A stretch of DNA of 64,000 bases from WVXT01 sp964345635 (GTDB lineage: Bacteria > UBA6262 > WVXT01). A program made the translations under genes and the position numbers. Positions within the stretch are counted from its first letter, which is position 1. Every line of letters begins with the position of its first letter. The notes under the pieces are model-generated. The model was not told where the DNA came from. It saw only the letters and a program-made list of their open reading frames with translations, and did not search any database. The stretch is from positions 1 to 64,000 of the forward strand of contig CAYFRM010000075.1 of NCBI GenBank assembly GCA_964345635.1, given 5' to 3'. Of this stretch, positions 1-8,053 are shown one piece after another.

Positions 1-2
1 AA

Positions 3-155
3 GAGACAGAAACCATAACCGATGTTTATGAGCCCTTCCTGATACAATCCGGATTTCTGGAGCGCACTCCCCGGGGGAGAGTGGCGACTAAATCAGCCTA
101 CGAACATTTGAAACTGCTAAAGAATTCCATTAAAGACCAACGGGAGCTATTTTAA
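3..155 (+). CDS. ruvB: Holliday junction branch-migration helicase RuvB, C-terminal fragment
   Basis: Only the last 50 residues are inside the window; the gene begins upstream. The fragment contains the winged-helix tail typical of RuvB: a DVYEPFLIQ segment, then GFLERTPRGRVAT and a YEHL end. RuvB is the hexameric AAA+ motor that drives branch migration with RuvA during recombinational repair. It is followed by a structured leader and a terminator-like hairpin before queH, so it probably ends an upstream transcript. Identification from the tail alone is confident because this C-terminal motif is strongly conserved. Confidence 0.9.
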   Translation, partial: ETETITDVYEPFLIQSGFLERTPRGRVATKSAYEHLKLLKNSIKDQRELF

Positions 156-157
156 GA

Positions 158-202
158 GTCCCGGTCAGAATAGTTGCAGGGTTTGTGATAAATCGGGACC
201 TG
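158..202 (+). promoter_or_regulatory. Structured leader upstream of the queuosine genes
   Basis: Arms GTCCCG at 158-163 and CGGGAC at 194-199 can form a stem. A second pairing, CAGG at 177-180 with CCTG at 199-202, would compete with it or form a pseudoknot. It lies between ruvB and a terminator-like hairpin, upstream of queH. It does not match the preQ1-I consensus by eye, so any riboswitch or attenuator role is speculative. Confidence 0.3.
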
Positions 203-238
203 TGATTGAGTCGATTACAATAATATAGAGTGAACATC

Positions 239-268
239 AAAGCCTGTAAGTTAAGACAGGCTTTATTT
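239..268 (+). terminator. Terminator-like hairpin between ruvB and queH
   Basis: A perfect 9-bp stem (AAAGCCTGT at 239-247 with ACAGGCTTT at 256-264) encloses an 8-nt loop and is followed by ATTT. It lies between the ruvB stop and the queH start and would fall inside an upstream GTG reading of queH, which argues for the later ATG at 296. It may be a plain terminator or an attenuator of the queH operon. Confidence 0.6.
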
Positions 269-295
269 AAATTATCAATAGGAAAGAAACTTAAC

Positions 296-883
296 ATGAG
301 ACTGTTACTACATGTATGTTGTGCCGGTTGCGCCTGCTATCCGTTAAAGAAACTGCGGGAAGTGAAAGAGGAAGGAAAAGATTTAGAAATCGCCGGGTTC
401 TGGTATAATCCCAACATCCACCCTTACAGCGAGTACCAGAACAGGATGATGACCATGGGTTATTTTTCCCAGAAAGAAAAGCTACCGATGATCTGGAAAG
501 ACGAGTATGCCCTGGAGGAGTGGTTGGAAGCAACCAGAGAAGAATCAGATTTGCCCGGACACTGGGCGAAAGAGAAAAGATGTAAAAAGTGTTATGCTTT
601 AAGGTTAAATGAATTGGTAAAGGAGGCAAAGGAGAAAGGCTACGACTATTTTTCTACAACGCTATTGTATAGTAAGTTTCAGGAACACGAGATAATAAAA
701 GAGATTTGCCAGGGATTAAAAAATAAGTATAATATAAATTTCTATTATACAGACTTTCGCGCCGGGTGGAAAGAAGGCATAGAGATTTCGCGGAAGATGG
801 ACCTTTATCGACAGCACTATTGCGGATGCATTTTCAGTGAAAAAGAAAAATATTTTCCGGCGTCAGAGCAAACGAGAAAATAG
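296..883 (+). CDS. queH: Epoxyqueuosine reductase QueH
   Basis: 195-residue protein of the QueH (DUF208) family, which reduces epoxyqueuosine to queuosine in tRNA using an Fe-S cluster and is unrelated to the B12 enzyme QueG. The cysteine pattern is present: C8-C9 in the N-terminal HVCCAGC, C96 and C99 (CKKC), and C176 and C178 (YCGC). I chose ATG 296 because AGGAAAG lies just upstream and the alternative GTG at 230 reads through a terminator hairpin. queA and tgt of the same pathway follow within 4 kb, which supports the role. Confidence 0.92.
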   Translation: MRLLLHVCCAGCACYPLKKLREVKEEGKDLEIAGFWYNPNIHPYSEYQNRMMTMGYFSQKEKLPMIWKDEYALEEWLEATREESDLPGHWAKEKRCKKCYALRLNELVKEAKEKGYDYFSTTLLYSKFQEHEIIKEICQGLKNKYNINFYYTDFRAGWKEGIEISRKMDLYRQHYCGCIFSEKEKYFPASEQTRK

Positions 884-1099
884 ATGAATATTGCAGGAAA
901 AGTTCTTATCATTTTTGGAATAGTCCTCGTACTGGTCGGACTGGTTCTCACTTTGGGAGTCAAGATTCCTTATCTGGGCAAGTTACCGGGAGACATCTCT
1001 ATAAGAAAGCCGGGCTTCACTTTCTATTTTCCCTTGACAACCTGTATTCTTTTGAGCATAATTCTTTCCTTAATCTTCTGGCTTGTGGGGAGAAAATAG
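884..1099 (+). CDS. DUF2905 small membrane protein
   Basis: 71 residues with two hydrophobic helices (about residues 4-26 and 47-68) separated by a short polar loop containing GKLPGDI, the signature of the DUF2905 family. The function is unknown. It begins directly after the queH stop and ends directly before spoIID, so it is surely co-transcribed. The same family is commonly found next to ruvB/queA-type genes in other bacteria, which hints at conserved context but not at a mechanism. Confidence 0.85.
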   Translation: MNIAGKVLIIFGIVLVLVGLVLTLGVKIPYLGKLPGDISIRKPGFTFYFPLTTCILLSIILSLIFWLVGRK

Positions 1100-2260
1100 A
1101 TGAGAAAAGAATCTGTTCTATTTTTTCCAATAATCTTTTTAATCATCCCCGCGCTTTTGTTTTCTCCCGCCTTGGCGGGGAATCGTTTGCCGGAAACAAT
1201 TATTCGCGTTGGCATTTTGCAGAACGTCTATTCGTTCAATATCGGCGCCGAGGGCGGTTTTGAAGCCATCGATTTAAGAACGGGCAGGCACGTTAAATTG
1301 CAGAGCAGCGATATATATTTGGTCTTGTCTACGTCCGAGGGAATTAGAATTGGAGATAAAATGTTCGGGCCGCAGCTCAGGTTCAATTCGCTTCATGATA
1401 ATGAGATGCTCAGGGTTAACGGCAGGAGATACAGGGATGGGATTAAGGTTTCGTTGAACAATAAAGGCAATTTGAACGTGATAAACGAACTGGGAGTAGA
1501 AGGATACCTTTACGGAGTAATGACCCGGGAAGTCTCTCCCGAATGGTCTATAGAAGCGCTTAAGGCCCAGGCAGTCGTTTCCCGCACCTACGTTATGAAA
1601 AATCTGGGAAAGCACGACAAAGAAGGCTTTGACCTTTCGGCCACGATAACCTCTCAGGTATATGGCGGGGGGGAAGCAGAGGACCCGCGCACGTCTCGAG
1701 CAGTCGACCTGACCAGGGGAGAGGTGCTTACTTACAAAGGAGAACTTATCAAAAGCTTCTTTCACAGCAATTGTGGAGGACACACGGAAGACGTGACCAA
1801 CGCCTGGGAAGGAGAAGAGCGATTTCCTTATTTGAAAGGGCGTGTCTGTTACTTTTGCAAGAAGACTCACCAGTACTACTGGGAAAAGACGATAAAGAAA
1901 AGAATGCTGGAACAGAAACTAAATGAAAATGGATATAATGTGGGAGAAATCAAAAAAATTAAAATTCTGGGGAGAAGTTCCTCGGGTAGGGTAACTTATT
2001 TGAAAATCTTTCACCAGCGCGGCCACCTCAAAATTAGAGCAAGCACCTTCAGGATGGCTATGGGGCCTAACCTTATCAAAAGCACTCTGTTGGCGATGGA
2101 ACATATGGGTAACAGAATAAAGTTTTACGGACGAGGGTGGGGGCACGGCGTGGGTATGTGTCAATGGGGCGCCAAGGGAATGGCAGAACGGGGAGCTAAT
2201 TATAGACAGATTTTGCGGTACTATTATCCGGCAACAAGGATTGAGAGATGGGAAGATTGA
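1100..2260 (+). CDS. SpoIID/LytB domain protein
   Basis: 386 residues with an N-terminal signal segment (hydrophobic, about 6-26), so probably exported. The SpoIID domain is clear from EVSPEWSIEALKAQAV, then HSNCGGHTEDV and a C-terminal GRGWGHGVGMCQWGA block. SpoIID in spore formers is a peptidoglycan transglycosylase; relatives in non-spore-formers are called LytB/amidase enhancers and remodel the cell wall. No sporulation gene is seen in the window, so a general wall role is more likely. Its end overlaps queA by 13 nt. Confidence 0.88.
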   Translation: MRKESVLFFPIIFLIIPALLFSPALAGNRLPETIIRVGILQNVYSFNIGAEGGFEAIDLRTGRHVKLQSSDIYLVLSTSEGIRIGDKMFGPQLRFNSLHDNEMLRVNGRRYRDGIKVSLNNKGNLNVINELGVEGYLYGVMTREVSPEWSIEALKAQAVVSRTYVMKNLGKHDKEGFDLSATITSQVYGGGEAEDPRTSRAVDLTRGEVLTYKGELIKSFFHSNCGGHTEDVTNAWEGEERFPYLKGRVCYFCKKTHQYYWEKTIKKRMLEQKLNENGYNVGEIKKIKILGRSSSGRVTYLKIFHQRGHLKIRASTFRMAMGPNLIKSTLLAMEHMGNRIKFYGRGWGHGVGMCQWGAKGMAERGANYRQILRYYYPATRIERWED

Positions 2261-3417
2261 CGGAACTTCGGGAATACGATTACTACCTGCCGGGAGAGCT
2301 TATTGCCCAGACGCCGGCTAAACCCAGAGACCACTGTAGACTGATGGTACTATCCAGAAGGACGGGACAGATAGAACACAAGAGGTTCGTTGATATAGTC
2401 GGGCTGATTGAGCCGGGCGATCTACTGGTAATCAATAATACAAAAGTAATAAAAGCCAGGCTACGGGGAAGAAAAAGAGATAGCGAGGGAAAAGTAGAAA
2501 TTCTTCTTCTAAGGCAGTTGGCAAAGCGGGAAAAGTCAACTACAGGCTCTGGTGAAAAAAGGGAGAATTTCAGAGAGGTCTGGGAGACAATAGTCAGGCC
2601 GGCAAGAAGAATAAGAGAAGGGACGGAAGTCGTTTTCGGGAAGAATGGCCGGGCAAGCTCGTCTTCTCCGGAAGCTCCCTTTTTGCTGGGCAAGGTATTA
2701 TCCAGAGAAAAAGGCAAATTTATTTTCGGATTCGATTTTGCAGGGACTTTTCAGCATAATCTGGAAAAGGTCGGTGAAGTCCCCTTGCCCCCTTACATTA
2801 AAAGGAATCATCACGATAAACTTAAACTACAGGATAGGAAGTGGTATCAGACGGTATTTGCAAGAAAGGAAGGAGCAGTGGCAGCTCCCACGGCAGGTCT
2901 CCACTTCACCAGGAGGCTATTAGACAGAATCGGAACTAAGGGAGCAAAGGTTGTGTCCCTCACTTTGCACGTCAGCTGGGGCACTTTCAGGCCAGTAAGA
3001 GAGGCTGAAATTACCAGGCATAGACTGGATGCCGAATACTTTGAATTAAGTGAAGCTACTGCCAGGGCAATTAATCGGGCTATAGAAAAAAGAAAGCGAA
3101 TCATTGCCGTGGGAACCACCACAGTAAGAGTCCTGGAATCGTGCTGTGTGGAGAAAAAGTTAACGCCGTTTCCCAGGCAGTCGGGAAAGAAAGTGGCAGT
3201 AAAACCGGGAAAGGGCTGGACGGAACTATTCATTTACCCCGGCTATGAATTCAAAGTGGTAGACGGGTTAATTACGAATTTCCATTTGCCGGAATCTACC
3301 CTGTTGATGCTCGCGGCGGCATTTGCAGGAAAAGAGAATATTTTCCGGGCATACGAAGAAGCGATAAAGAAAAAATACCGTTTTTATAGTTACGGCGATG
3401 CTATGTTCATCATTTGA
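2248..3417 (+). CDS. queA: S-adenosylmethionine:tRNA ribosyltransferase-isomerase QueA
   Basis: 389 residues, somewhat longer than the usual 340-350 because of an insert around residues 90-150. The enzyme transfers and isomerises the ribosyl group of SAM to preQ1-modified tRNA, giving epoxyqueuosine. Family hallmarks are the YYLPGELIAQTPA start, a VAAPTAGLHFT block and a C-terminal TNFHLPESTLLML segment. It overlaps spoIID at its 5' end and tgt at its 3' end (20 nt), which implies translational coupling. It acts between Tgt and QueH in the pathway. Confidence 0.96.
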   Translation: MGRLTELREYDYYLPGELIAQTPAKPRDHCRLMVLSRRTGQIEHKRFVDIVGLIEPGDLLVINNTKVIKARLRGRKRDSEGKVEILLLRQLAKREKSTTGSGEKRENFREVWETIVRPARRIREGTEVVFGKNGRASSSSPEAPFLLGKVLSREKGKFIFGFDFAGTFQHNLEKVGEVPLPPYIKRNHHDKLKLQDRKWYQTVFARKEGAVAAPTAGLHFTRRLLDRIGTKGAKVVSLTLHVSWGTFRPVREAEITRHRLDAEYFELSEATARAINRAIEKRKRIIAVGTTTVRVLESCCVEKKLTPFPRQSGKKVAVKPGKGWTELFIYPGYEFKVVDGLITNFHLPESTLLMLAAAFAGKENIFRAYEEAIKKKYRFYSYGDAMFII

Positions 3418-4528
3418 AGTATTAAAAAAGAGTAAGAAAGCGAGAATAGGTAGAATCGTAACTCCCCACGGCACAATTACTACTCCCGTGTTTATTCCCG
3501 TAGGGACTCAGGGCACGGTAAAAACTCTATCCCCCAAGGAACTGGAGGAGGCAGGAGTAGAGATAGTTCTGGGCAATACTTACTATCTATTCTTGAGGCC
3601 GGGAGTGGAAATAATAGAGAAGGCGGGTGGTATCCATAAGTTTATGGGCTGGAACAGACCGATCATAAGCGATAGCGGAGGATATCAGGTTTTCAGTCTT
3701 GCCGACCGGAGAAAGATAAGTAAGGAAGGGGTAGAATTCCAGTCGCATATAGACGGCGCCAGCCATTTTTTTTCACCGGAAAGAATAATCGAGATTCAGA
3801 TTGGTTTGGCTTCCGATATTATAACCTGTTTTGACGAGTGCATTCCTTACCCCTGCGAGAAAGATTACGCCCGGCAGTCGATGGAATTGACTTTGGAATG
3901 GGCCAGACGATGCAAGAAGGAATTCCAAAATCACCAATCATCGCCAAATCCACAATGGCTTTTCGGCATTATCCAGGGAGGGATGCATAAGGATTTAAGG
4001 AAGAAAAGTACAGAAGAGACGATAAAGATTGGATTTGCAGGTTACGCTATAGGCGGGCTGAGCGTGGGAGAACCGCGGGATTTACGGGATGAAATTCTGG
4101 ACTACACTGCGCCATTACTTCCCGAGGACAAGCCGCGCTATTTAATGGGAGTGGGAGAGCCGCAGGAATTATGGGGAGCTGTGGAAAAAGGTGTCGATAT
4201 GTTCGATTGCGCTATGCCTACGAGGAACGCGCGCAATGGGCAGGTGTTCACCTCCCGGGGGAAAATAGTGATAAAAAACGCTCAATACAAAGACGATTTT
4301 GGACCCCTCGATCCGGAATGCGAATGTTATGCCTGTGGGCACTTTTCCCGGGCTTACCTCTGCCATCTTTTTCGCGCCGGAGAGATTTTGGCATTAAGAT
4401 TAAACACTTTACATAATATGCATTTTATGGTAAAATTATTCGAGCAAATTCGCCAGGCTATTGAAGAAAACCGCTACCAGGAAGCAAAAAGAGAATTTTT
4501 GAGAAAGTGGCATAATGAAAGTGAATGA
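3398..4528 (+). CDS. tgt: tRNA-guanine transglycosylase
   Basis: 376 residues, the usual bacterial Tgt length. It exchanges guanine-34 of GUN-anticodon tRNAs for preQ1. The general acid/base Asp is D92 in SDSGGYQVF, the nucleophile is D270 in FDCAMPTRNARNG, and the zinc site is C308, C310, C313 and H339. The start overlaps the end of queA in another frame; upstream extension is not possible without losing family alignment. Together with queA and queH it covers the last three steps of queuosine formation; preQ1 synthesis genes are not in the window. Confidence 0.97.
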   Translation: MLCSSFEVLKKSKKARIGRIVTPHGTITTPVFIPVGTQGTVKTLSPKELEEAGVEIVLGNTYYLFLRPGVEIIEKAGGIHKFMGWNRPIISDSGGYQVFSLADRRKISKEGVEFQSHIDGASHFFSPERIIEIQIGLASDIITCFDECIPYPCEKDYARQSMELTLEWARRCKKEFQNHQSSPNPQWLFGIIQGGMHKDLRKKSTEETIKIGFAGYAIGGLSVGEPRDLRDEILDYTAPLLPEDKPRYLMGVGEPQELWGAVEKGVDMFDCAMPTRNARNGQVFTSRGKIVIKNAQYKDDFGPLDPECECYACGHFSRAYLCHLFRAGEILALRLNTLHNMHFMVKLFEQIRQAIEENRYQEAKREFLRKWHNESE

Positions 4529-4561
4529 ATTCACTAATCGATATGAATATGGAGGTAACTA

Positions 4562-4912
4562 ATGGATCTTGTTTACGCTTTGGGTCAACGTCCAGGGGGA
4601 GCGGGTGAGGCTCCCAGAGGGGGAGCGTTCGGAGGCTTATTGCCTCTGATTCTCATCTTTTTTGTTTTCTATTTTCTTCTGATCCGTCCTCAACAAAAGA
4701 AAGTCAGAGAACACCAGAAGCTTCTTGACGCCTTAAAAAGGGGAGATGAGATTATTACTTCTGGCGGAATTCACGGGACGATAAGTGCAATCAAAGGCAA
4801 TGTAGTGGATTTGAAAATCGCTGAAGGAGTAAAAGTGGTCATCTCCAAAAGCGCAATTTCCGCAGTGGTAAAATCGCCTGCCGGTTCCGAGCCAGGAAAA
4901 GAGACAAGATGA
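4562..4912 (+). CDS. yajC: Preprotein translocase subunit YajC
   Basis: 116 residues with one membrane helix (about 22-42) ending in the diagnostic LLIRPQQKK motif, followed by a soluble domain with GDEIITSGGIHG. YajC is a small accessory subunit of the SecDF holo-translocon. A strong GGAGGT site precedes the ATG. The placement tgt-yajC-secD-secF is a classic bacterial order, here interrupted by an HD-domain gene that overlaps the yajC stop by 4 nt. Confidence 0.95.
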   Translation: MDLVYALGQRPGGAGEAPRGGAFGGLLPLILIFFVFYFLLIRPQQKKVREHQKLLDALKRGDEIITSGGIHGTISAIKGNVVDLKIAEGVKVVISKSAISAVVKSPAGSEPGKETR

Positions 4913-5571
4913 GCAGAGTGACAATTAAAGAAGTCAAAGAGCACCCCCGGGTGATTGCTTTCCTGGGAGCAGCAGACCAATATATGAGCGCTATGGGTTA
5001 CACTGAGCATGGGCAGCGCCACGCTAATTTGGTCTCCAGTATTGCTCATAATATCTTGAGCCACCTGGAATATAATCAGCGGTTACCGGAACTGGCGGCA
5101 ATTGCCGGTTATCTTCACGACATGGGAAATATGGTCGGCAGGACGCGCCATGAGCAGAGCGGGGCATTGTTGGCGGTTGAAATTTTGGAAAGCTTGAATA
5201 TGGGCAGCGATGAGATTGCCCTGATTGCCGGGGCGATTGGTAACCACGAAGAGGAGACCGGTGATCCCATCAATGACATTGCGGCAGCCGTCATTTTGGC
5301 CGACAAGTCGGATGTCCATCAATCGAGAGTGCGTCCCAATCTAAAAAGGTTCGATATTCACGACCGCGTAAATTATGCCTCGAAGAAATCATTTTTGAGA
5401 GTCAACGACAATAAGAAGGTAATTACGCTGGAACTCACCATTGATACCGAAGTTTCCCAGGTTATGGAGTACTTTGAGATATTCTTGACAAGAATGATAA
5501 TGTGTCGCCGGGCAGCAAAATTTTTGAAATGCAATTTTGAACTGCTTATTAATAAAATCAAATTACTGTAA
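4909..5571 (+). CDS. HD-domain phosphohydrolase
   Basis: 220 residues. The metal-binding HD signature is intact: H38, H70-D71 (YLHDMGN), H113 (GNHEE) and D132 (ADKSD). Such proteins hydrolyse phosphomonoesters or cyclic/other nucleotides, and the substrate cannot be read from the sequence. ATGA overlap with yajC and 24 nt to secD place it in the Sec operon. The C-terminal ~60 residues (beta-rich, then helical) lie outside the HD core. A nucleotide-signal hydrolase or housekeeping nucleotidase are both possible. Confidence 0.85.
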   Translation: MSRVTIKEVKEHPRVIAFLGAADQYMSAMGYTEHGQRHANLVSSIAHNILSHLEYNQRLPELAAIAGYLHDMGNMVGRTRHEQSGALLAVEILESLNMGSDEIALIAGAIGNHEEETGDPINDIAAAVILADKSDVHQSRVRPNLKRFDIHDRVNYASKKSFLRVNDNKKVITLELTIDTEVSQVMEYFEIFLTRMIMCRRAAKFLKCNFELLINKIKLL

Positions 5572-5595
5572 CCACTTTTCCAACAGGAGATATTT

Positions 5596-6993
5596 ATGCA
5601 GAAATCGATCCAATGGAAGGCAATCATCACGGCAGTAATAGTCATACTGGCACTGGCATATCTATATCCCACATACCAGTGGTATCGTAAATCTCCTGAG
5701 GAAAGAGCAAAATTGGAAGAGAGTAAAGATAAGATTCTGGGCAAAATCCTCAAGCTGGGCCTCGATTTGAAAGGAGGAATGCATCTGGTTCTGGAAGTCG
5801 ATTTAAATAGACTTCCCGAAGGAACTCCCCCCGGCGACGCCATGGAAAGAGCTCTGGAGGTGATACGCAATCGGGTAGACCAATTCGGCGTAGCCGAACC
5901 GTTGATTACCCGTCAGGGGGACAGGTGGGTTGTCGTGGAACTGCCCGGGGTGAAAGACCCCGCAAGGGCAATTGAGCTTATAGGAAAAACGGCATTACTC
6001 GAGTTCAAATTGGTCAATGACGGAGTCAGAATAAGCGAGGTATTGGATTCTGAGGGAAAAGTCGATCCCGGCAAGATTCCCGCTGGCTATGAAATCCTGC
6101 CCGGCAGGGAAGAGGCATTATTTTTATTGAAGGAAGAGCCGGAAATTACCGGTGCCGCATTGACCAACGCAAAGGTAAAAATAGGCGGCCAGTATAATAT
6201 GCCTTACGTGGCAATCGATTTCAACAAGGAAGGCGCCAAAAAATTTGCCCGGATAACGGAAGTCAACATTGAGAGAAACCTGGCCATTGTCCTTGATGAG
6301 CGAGTGCAGTCAGCTCCGGTAATAAAGAGCAAGATTCCCGACGGCCACGCAATAATTGAAGGAAATTTCACCATGGAGAAAGCCAGGGACTTAGCCCTGG
6401 TATTAAGGGCCGGCGCATTACCCGCGCCAGTTAACATCATAGAGACTAGAACGGTCGGTCCCCGTCTGGGAAGAGACTCGATTCGGGCGGGAGTAGTGGC
6501 AGCGGTAATTGGTCTGGTTTGCGTAATGTGTTTTATGTTAATCTACTACAAATTATCCGGTTTGGTTGCCAATTTAGCTATTATTCTAAATTTGATTATA
6601 CTTTTGGGAATGATGGCTTACCTGGGACGTACTTTTGTGCGGGCGACCCTGACTTTACCCGGCATTGCCGGTATCATCTTAATAATTGGTATGTCGGTAG
6701 ATGCCAATGTTTTGATTTTTGAGAGAATCAGGGAAGAGTTAAGAGCAGGGAAAACGGTCAGGGTAGCAATTGATTCCGGATACCAGAAGGCATTCAGGAC
6801 AATTCTCGATTCCAATTTAACTACGTTGATAGCGGCAGCATTCCTGTTTCAATTCGGCTCGGGCCCGGTAAAAGGTTTTGCGGTCACGCTTTCTTTGGGC
6901 ATATTAATCAGCATGTTTACAGCCATAGTTGTTACGCATATGGTTTTCGATATGGTTTTGATGGGCAAGAGAGTGGAGAAGTTAAGTATATAG
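5596..6993 (+). CDS. secD: Protein translocase subunit SecD
   Basis: 465 residues: an N-terminal helix (about 8-26), a large periplasmic part containing LGLDLKGGMHLVLEV and an NRVDQFGVAEP block, then five further membrane helices with the DANVLIFERIREEL motif. SecD works with SecF and the proton-motive force to complete export after SecA. It is separate from SecF, as in most Gram-negatives. A 157-nt gap to secF carries a repeat cluster, which suggests the repeat inserted into a formerly tight operon. Confidence 0.96.
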   Translation: MQKSIQWKAIITAVIVILALAYLYPTYQWYRKSPEERAKLEESKDKILGKILKLGLDLKGGMHLVLEVDLNRLPEGTPPGDAMERALEVIRNRVDQFGVAEPLITRQGDRWVVVELPGVKDPARAIELIGKTALLEFKLVNDGVRISEVLDSEGKVDPGKIPAGYEILPGREEALFLLKEEPEITGAALTNAKVKIGGQYNMPYVAIDFNKEGAKKFARITEVNIERNLAIVLDERVQSAPVIKSKIPDGHAIIEGNFTMEKARDLALVLRAGALPAPVNIIETRTVGPRLGRDSIRAGVVAAVIGLVCVMCFMLIYYKLSGLVANLAIILNLIILLGMMAYLGRTFVRATLTLPGIAGIILIIGMSVDANVLIFERIREELRAGKTVRVAIDSGYQKAFRTILDSNLTTLIAAAFLFQFGSGPVKGFAVTLSLGILISMFTAIVVTHMVFDMVLMGKRVEKLSI

Positions 6994-6997
6994 GAAT

Positions 6998-7113
6998 GTA
7001 GCTGCAGAGCGATAGTTCTGCATTGTAGGGGCGACACTCTGTGGTCGCCCAAAGAAAGGGACGGCACGGAGTCCGTCCCCTGCAGAGAAGCAAAGCTTGC
7101 GCTTTGCGGCTAC
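6998..7113 (+). repeat. Family A palindromic repeat cluster, copy 1
   Basis: Three consecutive hairpins can be read: GGGCGAC/GTCGCCC, GGGACGG/CCGTCCC and GCAAAGC/GCTTTGC, after a GCAGAGC-type unit. The cluster lies between secD and secF. Further copies are at 14275-14428, 19477-19594, 55093-55160 and 60673-60768. Confidence 0.85.
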
Positions 7114-7150
7114 AAGCTATCTTTTACTTATGAGTGAATAGGAGAGAAGG

Positions 7151-8044
7151 ATGCAATTTTTTAGTAAAGCGAACTTCAAGTTTATTGAAAAGAGAAAAAA
7201 AGCTTTTATCTTTTCGGGGCTTATGATTCTGGTCTCGGGGTATGCCGTTTTTCACAAAGGAGTGAACCTGGGAATCGACTTTTCCGGAGGCACGCTGGTG
7301 CAAATAGATTTCTCCCGGGAAATCACCGTGGGAGAGATGAGAGAAACATTGTCCAGGCACGAGGTATCCGGGGCTACCATTCAGAAATTTCCCAATAGTA
7401 ATGCGCTGGTCATCAGGGTAAAAACACTGGATGTGGGACCGCAGGAGATTGCCGAAAAGCTGAGTTCCATTTTCCGGGAAGAGTTTCCGGAAAATCAATT
7501 TACCGTCGAGCGGAACGAGGTAGTGGGACCCGTGGTCGGCGAGTATTTGAAAAAACGGGGTATGAAGGCTTTCTTATTAGCCTTCCTGGGCATCGTTATT
7601 TACATTGGCTGGCGCTTTATAGGCGGTATCTGGGGCCTTGCCGGGGTGGCAGCCTTAATTCACGATGTATTCATCACTCTTGGCATATTTGCCATATTGG
7701 GAAAAGAGATTACTCTTCCCATTGTTGCTGCCCTGCTTACGTTAGCGGGATATTCCATAAACGATACCATCGTGGTCTACGACAGGATAAGGGAGAATAT
7801 AAGATTACAATATAAAAAGCCTTTGGCAGAAGTGATGAATTGCAGCATTAATGAAACACTGTCCCGCACTATGATGACTTCCCTGACTACTCTATTGGTG
7901 GTCTTATCAATATTCATTCTGGGCGGTCCCGTTATTCACGATTTTTCTTTTGCCATTTTAATCGGGATATTTATCGGAACATATTCGTCCATATTCATAG
8001 CCAGTCCCCTCGTTTATGAGTGGAGGGTGAAAAAGAGCGGGTAA
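7151..8044 (+). CDS. secF: Protein translocase subunit SecF
   Basis: 297 residues: helix near the N terminus, GIDFSGGTLVQI as in all SecF proteins, a periplasmic segment and five more helices with the SINDTIVVYDRIRENI motif. It pairs with SecD in the inner membrane. AGGAGAG lies just before the ATG, which defines the start downstream of the intervening repeat. lpxK starts 9 nt later, linking export with lipid A genes. Confidence 0.96.
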   Translation: MQFFSKANFKFIEKRKKAFIFSGLMILVSGYAVFHKGVNLGIDFSGGTLVQIDFSREITVGEMRETLSRHEVSGATIQKFPNSNALVIRVKTLDVGPQEIAEKLSSIFREEFPENQFTVERNEVVGPVVGEYLKKRGMKAFLLAFLGIVIYIGWRFIGGIWGLAGVAALIHDVFITLGIFAILGKEITLPIVAALLTLAGYSINDTIVVYDRIRENIRLQYKKPLAEVMNCSINETLSRTMMTSLTTLLVVLSIFILGGPVIHDFSFAILIGIFIGTYSSIFIASPLVYEWRVKKSG

Positions 8045-8053
8045 GAACATGTA

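Noticed and set aside
291..629. Minus-strand open frame opposite queH
   Set aside because: It mirrors a well-supported gene, has no ribosome site and no recognisable domain; the same holds for the other minus-strand frames throughout the window.
1100..2260. SpoIID as evidence for sporulation
   Set aside because: SpoIID-domain proteins are common in non-spore-formers, and no other sporulation gene is present in the window.
6998..7113. CRISPR array
   Set aside because: The repeated units are different hairpins in sequence, without regular spacing or unique spacers, and occur as single clusters dispersed between genes.
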